A stretch of 64,000 nucleotides of DNA from positions 1 through 64,000 of the forward strand of contig CALJKJ010000016.1 in the NCBI GenBank assembly GCA_937973685.1. The letters run 5' to 3'. Below are positions 18,076 through 26,900 of this stretch, in pieces. The stretch is from an uncultured Flavobacteriales bacterium. GTDB lineage: Bacteria; Bacteroidota; Bacteroidia; Flavobacteriales_D; Crocinitomicaceae. The position numbers were made by a program, and so were the translations under genes. The notes under the pieces are model-generated. The model saw only the letters and a program-made list of their open reading frames with translations. It was not told the origin of the DNA and did not search any database. Every line of letters starts with the position of its first letter. Position 1 is the first letter of the stretch.

Positions 18076-19719
18076 TTACTCTTTTTTGGTTTTCTTAATC
18101 AGTTTGAGTCCGTCGGTTCTCACATCGGTTTTGATATTCACGATGTATATTCCTTCAGGATACATAGTCAGGTCAAGTGGAACTGTTCTGCTGGTAATAG
18201 AGAACTGTTGGAGTGTTCTTCCCGATAAATCCACAAGCGTAGCAGTACCATTGGTATATTCGTATCCGATAATTACATTGGTAAAAGTGACAACTGGATT
18301 AGGGAATACCTCTATAGCTACTTTAGCAGGTTCTATATTGACTTTATCTTGTAGTTTGACCACCCAAAAATCATTACTGCCTATAGTACTGTTTTTATCC
18401 ATTGAAGAAGTAGCATTGGAAGTTCCAGCCAATAAGTAACCTCCATCTCGGGTTTCAATTAGTTTTCGTAAAATATCTTCACCAGCACTCCCCACAGATT
18501 GCGTCCACAATTCTTGTCCTGTAGCATCTACCTTTAAAGCAATGTAGTCGTTGATACCTTTGTCTTGTTTCTTTAAGGCTAATCCGCTTTCGCTAGTGAC
18601 ATCATTTTGAGCATAGCCCCCAATTAAAAACGTATGGTCTTTGTTCTCTACCAACGAGGTTAAAATATCCACTTTACCATAATCATAGGTTCTTGACCAC
18701 TGTTCCTCTCCTTTGGAATCTACTTTTAGTAGCCAAAAATCAGTTCCATTACTCACCGTACCTCCTTTAGTAGTTAAAGAATTGGTACTATTGGAATTGC
18801 CTCCTATAAGGTAGCCTTCATCTCCAGTTTGATGAATTACATACAATTGATTGTCTCCGTTACCACCGTAGGTACGTTGCCATTCTATGGTGCCTGAGTT
18901 ATCAATCTTAACTACCCAATAATCCCCAATGCCAATACTTGGCTCGGTTTTATCTCCTGACTGGGGAGAATTGGAATAGCCTCCTAAAATATACCCGCCA
19001 TCTTTGGTTTGTTCCATGCTTCTAAGCTCATCGGCATACTTACCTCCAAAGGTTTTCTGCCATTGTACTTCACCTTCTGCATTTAATTTCACAATCCAAT
19101 AGTCCATACTCCCACGACTACTAGTAGATTTAGAAGTAAGGTCTTTTTTTGAAGTTGTAAGTGCTTTTTTACCCGTTGTAGCTACTATAGTAGCATCTGA
19201 ACTAGAAGAGCCTCCTAAGATATACCCGCCATCAGTGGTCTGAAAAACTGATAGTAATTCATCTTGACCTGTGCCACCAATGGTGCGTTGCCATTGTTCT
19301 TCCCCTTTGGCGTTGAGTTTAAAGACCCAAAAGTCGGTTCCTCCTTTACAACTATCTTTTTTATTCAAACCTGTATCTGAATTAGAGGTTCCTGCTAAAA
19401 TGAATCCTCCGTCTTTGGTGCCTCTGATACTCTTTAATAAATCAAAGCCTGAACCGCCTAAGCTCTTTTGCCAATCAGGTTTTCCATTCTCATCCATCTT
19501 CCATACCCAATAATCCAAATCACCTTGGTTGTTCTCTGATTTAGTTCCTGATTTATCTGACAAGGAACTCCCTGCCAAAATAAAACCGTAATCCGCCGTA
19601 GGTTGGACATCAAATAGATAATCCGCATACTTGCCACCATAGGACTTCTCCCATAGGATATTTTGAGATTGCATCAGTAGCGGTACAAATAGTAAAAAAT
19701 AGAAGTAGTTTTTCTTCAT
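18076..19719 (-). CDS. T9SS type A cargo with repeated beta-propeller-like blades
   Basis: The 547-residue protein has a signal peptide (MKKNYFYFLLFVPLLMQSQ). About seven repeats of the form GGSGxDxLxSIxxTxDGGFILAGxSxSD...DxWVxKLNxxGExxWQ follow, a propeller-like family common in Flavobacteriia. The C-terminal 80 residues (VEVFPNPVVTF...LVDLSGRTLQQF...YPEGIYIVNI...KLIKK) form a type A T9SS sorting domain that directs secretion and surface anchoring. It is the first gene of the Rhs toxin operon, 22 bases ahead of the next. Its promoter region carries two CCGTAA motifs in the direction of transcription. Confidence 0.82.
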   Translation of the reverse strand: MKKNYFYFLLFVPLLMQSQNILWEKSYGGKYADYLFDVQPTADYGFILAGSSLSDKSGTKSENNQGDLDYWVWKMDENGKPDWQKSLGGSGFDLLKSIRGTKDGGFILAGTSNSDTGLNKKDSCKGGTDFWVFKLNAKGEEQWQRTIGGTGQDELLSVFQTTDGGYILGGSSSSDATIVATTGKKALTTSKKDLTSKSTSSRGSMDYWIVKLNAEGEVQWQKTFGGKYADELRSMEQTKDGGYILGGYSNSPQSGDKTEPSIGIGDYWVVKIDNSGTIEWQRTYGGNGDNQLYVIHQTGDEGYLIGGNSNSTNSLTTKGGTVSNGTDFWLLKVDSKGEEQWSRTYDYGKVDILTSLVENKDHTFLIGGYAQNDVTSESGLALKKQDKGINDYIALKVDATGQELWTQSVGSAGEDILRKLIETRDGGYLLAGTSNATSSMDKNSTIGSNDFWVVKLQDKVNIEPAKVAIEVFPNPVVTFTNVIIGYEYTNGTATLVDLSGRTLQQFSITSRTVPLDLTMYPEGIYIVNIKTDVRTDGLKLIKKTKKE

Positions 19720-20234
19720 AGTTTAGGTGGTTTTGGGTAGTTACTAAGGAGCTAATCAATACAGGTTTTTTAAAACCTATTATCAATAGAGCAATTTCAA
19801 AAAGATTACGGATTGTATTTTACGGTTTTTACGACTTTTTTTTACGGTTTAATGTCATATCGAAATATTTATGAAATAGGACACCAAAAATTTTTAAATC
19901 AACATAAAAAAGGAGAAAATTACACTACGAATTTTGTTAGCAAATAATTGAACTTATTACAAAGCAATTATGCTATAATCGAACGTAGAAATGCTAAATT
20001 AAGTTTGGATTTGTTTTTCCTATTACTCGACATTTTTGAGATTGATAATGGTGATTTTTTTAAGAAAATTAAATAAGTCAAACACACTGTAATTATTGTA
20101 ATTACATAAAAACCGTAATAAAAAACCAATAAAAACCGTAAAATATATTTTCAAAGTAAATAGATATTTGTAAGGTTTCGAACATCTTATCAAAAAAAAG
20201 ATTTACGAAATCATCAAATAAAATCTGTTGAAAA
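19720..20234. promoter_or_regulatory. Divergent intergenic region with paired CCGTAA motifs
   Basis: Between the Rhs operon (minus) and the TIR-like operon (plus). On the minus strand, AAAACCGTAA and AACCGTAAAA have their CCGT cores at 19826 and 19848, 22 bases apart. On the plus strand, AAAAACCGTAA and AAAAACCGTAAAA have CCGTAA at 20113 and 20136, 23 bases apart. Each pair points towards the gene on its own side. The middle holds the regulator remnant at 19948-20076. Confidence 0.5.
19948..20076 (+). pseudogene. Remnant of an XRE-type regulator
   Basis: A 42-codon open frame after a stop codon reads QSNYAIIERRNAKLSLDLFF followed by a short tail ending DFFKKIK. This is the recognition-helix-to-C-terminus half of a Cro/C1 HTH domain (compare S-x-Y-(x)-x-I-E-x-x...LxxLFxLLDIFEI). 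The N-terminal helices are missing and no start codon other than a TTG exists. It is probably a decayed regulator of one of the flanking operons. Confidence 0.5.
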
Positions 20235-20852
20235 ATGACTCAAATGAAACATAAAGTCTTTATTAGCTACCACCATGCTAACGATCAATATTATAAAGAA
20301 GAGCTAATTAGATTAAACGATATACATAATATATTTATTGATTTCTCAGTGGACACTGGTGATATAGATGAAAATCTTGACGATAATACAATTAGGCAAA
20401 AGATTAGAGATGAATATTTAAAAGATTCATCAGTTACCATTTTACTTGTTGGAAAAGAAACAAAAAACAGAAAACATGTTGATTGGGAATTGTATTCAAG
20501 CATGTTTGACGGAACCGTTAATAAAAAATCTGGAGTTCTCGTTATCAACTTGCCTTCCATTAATTGCACCAATTACACAGCAACTCATAAAAGAGAAAAA
20601 GAGGTAGTTTATCCAGAAATTCAAACATGGATATCGATTGATAGTAGGGCTGAGTACGAGAAAAGATACCCGTACATGCCAGCCAGAATTATTGACAATT
20701 TACTTGAATCTCAAGCTAAAATATCTGTGGTTAATTGGAATAAAGTGGCATCAAACATCGAAATACTACGTTACTTAATTGACGAGACATTCAATGATAG
20801 AACTACTTGTAAATATGATTTAAGTAGACCAATGAGAAGAGCAAATTCATAA
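20235..20852 (+). CDS. TIR-like (MTH538/ThsB type) domain protein
   Basis: The 205-residue protein starts with HKVFISYHHANDQYYKEEL, then FIDFSVDTGDID...TIRQKIRDEYLKDSSVTILLVG, and DWELYSSM near residues 93-100. This is the MTH538 TIR-like domain also found in ThsB of Thoeris systems. There the domain makes an NAD-derived signal that triggers an effector. The start may be Met1 or Met4. No SIR2-SLOG ThsA or macro-domain partner is present. Instead two small membrane proteins follow at 17 and 126 bases. Role as sensor or signal producer is inferred by family. Confidence 0.82.
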   Translation: MTQMKHKVFISYHHANDQYYKEELIRLNDIHNIFIDFSVDTGDIDENLDDNTIRQKIRDEYLKDSSVTILLVGKETKNRKHVDWELYSSMFDGTVNKKSGVLVINLPSINCTNYTATHKREKEVVYPEIQTWISIDSRAEYEKRYPYMPARIIDNLLESQAKISVVNWNKVASNIEILRYLIDETFNDRTTCKYDLSRPMRRANS

Positions 20853-20869
20853 CTAAAAAAACTTGCAAC

Positions 20870-21526
20870 ATGAAGGAAGTTCAGATAATTAATTTCAAAT
20901 TTAATTTCGAGGATTGCTCATTTTCATTAACACTGAATATATTGATTTTATTGATTAGTGTGCTTTTATATTTTCTATTTCAATATTTAATCAAGCGATA
21001 TACAAAATCCAATAAAATTCATAATAAAGTTGTTCCCGTGAAACTTAAATATACTTTTGCTGGCACAGAAATAGAATACTCTATAAATAGAAATTTTCAA
21101 AACATTGAAATCGCTCATAGGATGTATGTTGAACTTATAACCAGAAAGGCTGCAATACCAATTGATGAGAATGATATTATTGTAGAAATTTATGACTCAT
21201 GGTACACCTTATTTCAGACTACAAGAGAAGAATTGAAAAAATTATCTGGAGAAATGTTACTTGAAAATCAAGTATCAAAAGACCTTATTAAGCTATTGTC
21301 AGACATTTTAAATATAGGACTTAGACCACATTTGACTGAACATCAAGCGAAATTTCGTAAATGGTACAATTTAGCAATAACGAGTGAAGAAAACAAAGAT
21401 AAAACACCTCAAAAAATTCAGTCTGAATATGACGACTACGAAAATTTATTCAAATCAATGAAATTAGTTAATGAGTTACTTATTGAATATTCTAAACGAC
21501 TACAAGATATAGTAAATGGAAACTAA
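20870..21526 (+). CDS. Single-pass membrane protein paired with the TIR-like protein
   Basis: The 218-residue protein has one hydrophobic helix near residues 22-46 (ILILLISVLLYFLFQYLI). A long soluble helical domain follows: HRMYVELITRKAAIPIDEND, EIYDSWYTLFQTTREELKKL and GLRPHLTEHQAKFRKWYN. From memory, this domain recurs beside TIR-like genes in many bacteria as a hypothetical protein, but I cannot name a family. It starts 17 bases after the TIR-like gene. A membrane effector role is inferred from pairing. Confidence 0.7.
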   Translation: MKEVQIINFKFNFEDCSFSLTLNILILLISVLLYFLFQYLIKRYTKSNKIHNKVVPVKLKYTFAGTEIEYSINRNFQNIEIAHRMYVELITRKAAIPIDENDIIVEIYDSWYTLFQTTREELKKLSGEMLLENQVSKDLIKLLSDILNIGLRPHLTEHQAKFRKWYNLAITSEENKDKTPQKIQSEYDDYENLFKSMKLVNELLIEYSKRLQDIVNGN

Positions 21527-21652
21527 ACCTCCAATGATATTCAAACCTTGTACAATGAATTAATTGAATTAAAATATTGAAATTGTAATGATTGTACTCT
21601 TTTAAAGTATTTAATAAATAATTGAACTTTTTATTAAAATTAAATTTAGATT

Positions 21653-21982
21653 ATGAAACAAATAAGAATTGATCAGATGTTAAAATTTTTCAGCATCGTC
21701 ATTTTAATAGTATCATTAATCTTATCAAAAAGATTAAACGACCCAACATTATTCAGTAGATCTGGTTCCTTAATAACCCTTTTGGGGATAATTATCGAAT
21801 ATAGAAGGATAATGTTAATTGATAAAGCTAACGAATCTAAAGATGGGACTCCAGTAAGTTTGGTGCAAACTAGAAAATTATTCAACATAAGTCCTGAAGA
21901 TAGAACAAATAGATTAATTGGGAATATTATAGTAATAATTGGTACAATAATCTGGGGATATGGAGATTTATTCGTTAAATAA
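21653..21982 (+). CDS. Small membrane protein, third gene of the TIR-like cluster
   Basis: 109 residues with hydrophobic stretches near 11-27 (FFSIVILIVSLILSK), 38-48 (GSLITLLGIII) and 87-104 (LIGNIIVIIGTIIWGYG), so two or three membrane helices. A short polar loop contains the sequence DKANESKDGTPVSLVQTRKL. The 126-base gap to the previous gene is AT-rich, so it may have its own promoter. A strong terminator follows 10 bases after its stop. I do not recognise the family. It may be an effector or an unrelated passenger. Confidence 0.6.
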   Translation: MKQIRIDQMLKFFSIVILIVSLILSKRLNDPTLFSRSGSLITLLGIIIEYRRIMLIDKANESKDGTPVSLVQTRKLFNISPEDRTNRLIGNIIVIIGTIIWGYGDLFVK

Positions 21983-21992
21983 ATACGTAAGT

Positions 21993-22033
21993 AAAAAAGC
22001 CAAACAATCGTTCGATTATTTGGCTTTTTTATA
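21993..22033. terminator. Bidirectional terminator between convergent operons
   Basis: Stem AAAAAAGCCAAA (21993-22004) pairs with TTTGGCTTTTTT (22019-22030), with an inner AATCG/CGATT helix. A-tract and T-tract on either side let it serve both the TIR-like cluster and the lipoprotein gene. Confidence 0.85.
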
Positions 22034-22047
22034 AGTTCACTTTCGCA

Positions 22048-23184
22048 TTAAAATGACCTAACAGCTCTTACATTAGCTACTGTCAATTTATCACCTACTA
22101 AATTAGCACTTCCACTTGTGAAATTCGAGTAGTAAGCATTTCGTATGTCATATTCAGATGAACTCCAATAATTAGCACTTGAAAAACCGCCAATAGCATT
22201 TTTATTCAAAATCATTTTACTCATTTCATCTTTACTTGGTAAATACCAGTCGCTATAACCGTTCAATACTAAATCATAGCAAAGGCGCGCGGCATAATTT
22301 CCTGTAGATAAAACTGAAACAATTGTATTTGTATTCGTGTTTCCAGTTCGTAAAGAAGTAGCTGTTGCTCCAGTTGATATCCATGAACCATTACCCCATG
22401 TAATATTAATGACTTGGTCAGTGGTAGCAGATATGATTCCGTGAAATTCTCCAGCTACATATCCAGCGTCACCTGGTTGTAATATGTAAGCAATTACTCC
22501 TCCTTGATACGATTGTCCAATAGTTGGTAAGGTGGTAAAAGTAATTTCATTTCCATAACTTGTACCAGCACTATTGGTTGCGTAAGACCTAACGTAATAT
22601 TGAGTATTTGCAGTTAATCCAGTAATTGTACTTGTAAATGTTCCTGTTCCTGTTCCATCAGTTGTTTTTGTAGTAAGTGAAATTGTAGGATTGGTTGAAG
22701 TACTCCAAACAACACCTCTTGCGGTAACAGTACCTCCTCCATCCGATGAAATAGTACCTCCAGAAATTGTACCTGTAGAAGTTATTGAAGAGATAGCTGT
22801 AGTAGTCAACACTGGAACAGTTACAGGTAAAGGTATTGTGATGGTAACTTCATTTGAATACGTAGTTGAATTTCCTGCCGAATTAGTCGAAAAGACTCTG
22901 TAAGTATAAGAGTTCCCTGCTGAAACAGCAACGTCTGAATAAGTTGCTATATTGGTTGATACTGTACCAATTTGAGTATAACTTCCAGTACCTATTTTTC
23001 TTTCAATAGTAAATCCAGTTTCATTTGTCGAGTTATCAGTCCAAGTTAATACTATTTGACTATTGGTAAGGTTTCCGACTAAATTGGTTGGAGCTACAGG
23101 AACGACTATAGGTTTAGAATCGTTAGATGAACATCCTACAACAAAAATAGATGCTAAGGTTAAAATAAGGTGTTTTAATTTCAT
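22048..23184 (-). CDS. Lipoprotein with fibronectin type III-like domains and a DUF1566-like C-terminus
   Basis: 378 residues. A lipoprotein signal ends at the Cys in FVVGCSSNDSK. A type III fibronectin domain spans about 30-118 (VLTWTDNSTNETGFTIER...YRVFSTNSAGN). A second FN3-like repeat lies at about 125-218 (GVVWSTSTNPTIS...YVRSYATNSAGTSYG). The C-terminal segment has SDWYLPSKDEMSKM, YWSSSEYD and VRAVRSF, the signature of DUF1566/FISUMP-type domains. It is the last gene of a four-gene secreted operon, 36 bases after the previous one. A surface carbohydrate- or protein-binding role is possible, not shown. Confidence 0.78.
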   Translation of the reverse strand: MKLKHLILTLASIFVVGCSSNDSKPIVVPVAPTNLVGNLTNSQIVLTWTDNSTNETGFTIERKIGTGSYTQIGTVSTNIATYSDVAVSAGNSYTYRVFSTNSAGNSTTYSNEVTITIPLPVTVPVLTTTAISSITSTGTISGGTISSDGGGTVTARGVVWSTSTNPTISLTTKTTDGTGTGTFTSTITGLTANTQYYVRSYATNSAGTSYGNEITFTTLPTIGQSYQGGVIAYILQPGDAGYVAGEFHGIISATTDQVINITWGNGSWISTGATATSLRTGNTNTNTIVSVLSTGNYAARLCYDLVLNGYSDWYLPSKDEMSKMILNKNAIGGFSSANYWSSSEYDIRNAYYSNFTSGSANLVGDKLTVANVRAVRSF

Positions 23185-23220
23185 TTGATTGTTTTTAATA
23201 TTGGATTATTATTGCTTTGA

Positions 23221-23940
23221 TTAATTAGTTTTAAAGTTATGAATCAACGAGTAGCTAATATTTCTACCATCACTGGTTTTTACGCACCAGAAATACGTCT
23301 TATTGCTATCAACAGTATGGCTGTAGCTATTGGTAGAAGTACTTATTGGGTTAGTGTAACTTCTTACCTTTGCTTCATCTGTATCAATAAAGACTTCATA
23401 GGTTAGCACGGAACTATCAGGGTCAGAACCACTCCAAGATAAGGTCACTTTATTACTTACGGGCGTAACACTTGCTCCGAATGTTGGAGCAGTAATTGTT
23501 GCAGGAAACGGAGCATAACTGGTAATCCCTGCTCCTGCCAAATAAAACTTATTTGATGAAGAAACTCCTGTTTTGGATGTCTTAGTACTCTTTGATGTTA
23601 TTTGCCATTTATAAGGCATCCCTCGAGTCAAACCAACTGTAGTTGTAGCTGTAGGATGAGCAATTGTTTTAGTGGTTACCACATTAGTAGCTAAATTGGT
23701 AATTGATACCTCATAACTATCTGTATTGTTAGCAATTGCCCAAGTAAATACCACATCACTTGTGGTAGCAGTAACATTTGTTCCATCTTCACAAATTGTA
23801 TTGTTTGAAGGAAGATTTAAAGCTACCACATCTGGCGCTTTAATTTCAGGAGCAATTGGTTCATCCCCAGAACCACCACAACTTAGCACCATCATAGAAA
23901 GTAAAATCAAATAACTAAATCTAAGTTTATTTTGTATCAT
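23221..23940 (-). CDS. Lipoprotein with FN3-like domains
   Basis: 239 residues. A lipoprotein signal ends at SMMVLSCGGSGDEP. Two beta-sandwich repeats are suggested (VVFTWAIANNTDSYEVSITN...YKWQITSKS and VTLSWSGSDPDSSVLTYEVF...YFWCVKTSDG). The start codon overlaps the stop of the protease gene as ATGA, so the two are translationally coupled. An adhesive or protease-accessory role at the outer membrane is inferred from that coupling. Confidence 0.75.
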   Translation of the reverse strand: MIQNKLRFSYLILLSMMVLSCGGSGDEPIAPEIKAPDVVALNLPSNNTICEDGTNVTATTSDVVFTWAIANNTDSYEVSITNLATNVVTTKTIAHPTATTTVGLTRGMPYKWQITSKSTKTSKTGVSSSNKFYLAGAGITSYAPFPATITAPTFGASVTPVSNKVTLSWSGSDPDSSVLTYEVFIDTDEAKVRSYTNPISTSTNSYSHTVDSNKTYFWCVKTSDGRNISYSLIHNFKTN

Positions 23941-26900
23941 AGCTTTATTACTTTAAAAGATTGACTAACGGTTTTTGAATTAATGTTGACTATATAGTTT
24001 CCTTGTGGAATACCACTTAAATCAACCTCAACCTCTCTTGTTTCACCAACAGAAAGATTTGATTTCTTAATTGTAGCTCCTGATAAATCTGTAAGAGCGT
24101 AAGAAATAGTATTCTCCGCACCTCCAACGAATATGTGTAGTACACCAAAAGTCGGATTTGGATAAATAAAGGCTTTTTCAGAAATAAATATCTCTTGTTG
24201 ATAAACGCCTTGACAATCTTTGTCAGTGGTAACCGAGATAGAATTTAGTCCTGTTGGCAAAATTGTACTGAAGTTAGAGCTACTAACCGATGTGGCTTTA
24301 CCATTAACACTTACAGTATAGTTTTTAGCTCCTAACATAGCCAGATTGACAATCCCTGTCGAATTATCTACTTTGGCATAAACACTCAGTGGCTCTGGTT
24401 CTGTAACCTCTATATCGAAGCATTGTTTTTGTGTTGGTTCTGAGGCTATTGCAAAACAAATAGTGTATTTTCCTTTCTCCAATCCTGTAATACTCCAAGT
24501 TCCTGTGCCTACAGGTAAAGTTTGAGTATTTGTATAACTATTAACCCCTGTAACGGTTACTTGATAGGAATAATTAGTATTAGTAATTGTGGCTGAAATT
24601 CTACCTGTTTTCTTGCCTATACAACTGTTTGATTCAACTTGTAATTTGAAATTCGTAGAAGGCAGATTATAGATACTTGGTTTGGTAGAAGTATAATTGG
24701 CTGTCCAACCATTTGCTCTTAAATGATCGTTAGATATAAATTCAACATACATACTACCTGTTGTAGAAGTTACAGATGGTGGTAATGTGTTCCCTGAAAA
24801 AACACCTAAAATCGGAGCTGTATTATTACTTCCATCAAAAACAACAACTCCATCATAATTCAATTCCGTGTCAAAATCTGTAAAATTTAAAGTAACTGTT
24901 TTGGCATTTGTGGGTTGAATTAGCCAAGCACAATTAGCATTATTAGCATATTTATCTGCTCCACTTCCATCAGATAAAGTTCCTGTAGCCGTAGTTAAGG
25001 TAGTTGCGACACCATTACAATAAGGCGTTTGTGTTGAAGTATAATATCCAGACCAACCTGAAAAATTAACCTCATTATCTGAATAGAACTTAATGAACAT
25101 ACTGCCCCCTGAAGAAGTTACTGAATTTGGTATAGTTGAGCCTGAAAACCTCCCTAATAATGGAGCATTTTCATTTGTCCCATCGTATACTTCCACAGCA
25201 TCAAAAACAGATTTACCATCATAAAGAGCATTTTCTAATTGAAATTCAGTAAATTTAAAAGTCACATTTTTTGCCTGTGGAGGCTGTATGAGCCATGAAC
25301 AGTTCATATTGTTACAATAGTTATTTGGACCACTGCCATCACTAATTATTCCATAATCTGAAGTATTTAGTGTCGAAATTCCTGAAGAATATGAAGAACC
25401 TGTTGAGGTATAATTAGCAGTAAATCCTTGAGATACGTTTGCATAATCAGTAACAAAAAAAACTACCATTTTCCCAGTTGAAGAAGTTATACTATTTGGG
25501 ATAGTACTACCTGAAAACATTCCGATTAAATTAGTTGCGTTTAAACTATCATAAATATATATTTTATCATAGTTTAATTCTGTATTAAATGCAGAAAAAT
25601 TTAAAGTTACACTGTTGGCACAAGGTGGTGCAATATACCAAATACATTGTTGATTGTTAGTGTAATTAGCAGTACCTGAGCCATCATCAAATGTACCATT
25701 TGGGGTGGTTAAAGTCGTCAAACCATCACACGTTGGAGTAGTAATTGTTGAGGTATAATTTGCCGACCAACCACTAAGAGTTATTGAAGCATCTGAAACA
25801 AATTTAAGACACATTGCACCTACACCGTTACTTGTGCTTATTGTCGTGGGAAGTGTATTCCCCGACAATGTAGCTAATAATGGTGCAGTATCATCTGGAC
25901 CATTATATACATACACTTTATCTGTGTTGAATTGAGTATTAAATGCCGTAAAATTCAAACTTATCTTTGTAGCACCAGCAGGAGCAATAACCCATTTGCA
26001 GTTGGCATTATTACTATAATTTGAAATCCCACTACCATCAGTAAAAGTGTCTTTTTGTGCTATCAGATTTGTTACGCCACTACAATAATTATTCGGGTCA
26101 TTACCAATTCCTACTGCATACCATGCCTGTCTTACCGAATTGTATTCTTGAGAGTTAACTCCATTAACTGGTGGAAATAAAGCTTCGACTGCTAAAAATG
26201 AACCTATAAAAGCACTTGAATAATCAGAAATTGGAGTTAAATAGTATAAATTGTTGTATGCAATTTTAACTGCCTTGTCAATTCCAATTCCTGTGACATT
26301 ATAGGTTTTTAATTTATCATTAGTTTTATTCCCAGAACTTCCACTACTTAAAAGATAAAACCAATAATTTTGTACTCCACTATTCGTATGCACTCCTCCA
26401 TGGTCATTGACCAAATCTGTGTCACGTACAGGATAAGTACTCGGAATTAATTCATGCCAAAAATCACCTTGATATGTATCTGGTTTCCCTTCAATTCCGG
26501 TGTTTGGCTCTTTCAACGACCTTGCATAATAAGGAGGAATATGTACTATATCTTCTCCTATTGTCCAATTGGGAGAAGTTGATGCATAAAATTCTATAGC
26601 TGTTCCAAAGATATCGGAGAAAGACTCATTCAAAGCACCTGATTCATTCTGATAAAATAAATTTGCTGTTTTTTCAATTACAGCATGTGAAAATTCATGA
26701 CCAACAATATCAACTGAAACAAGCGGAGTAAGTTCATTTCCATTTCCATCACCATAACACATTGCTGTTCCATTCCAAATTGCGTTTTCATAAGCTTTAC
26801 CAAAATGAATATAATTTTTAATCAAACCTCCTGAATTGTCAAAACTTGTTCTATTTAATTGATTTTTATAAAAATCGTAAACCTTCTCCATAGCCCAATG

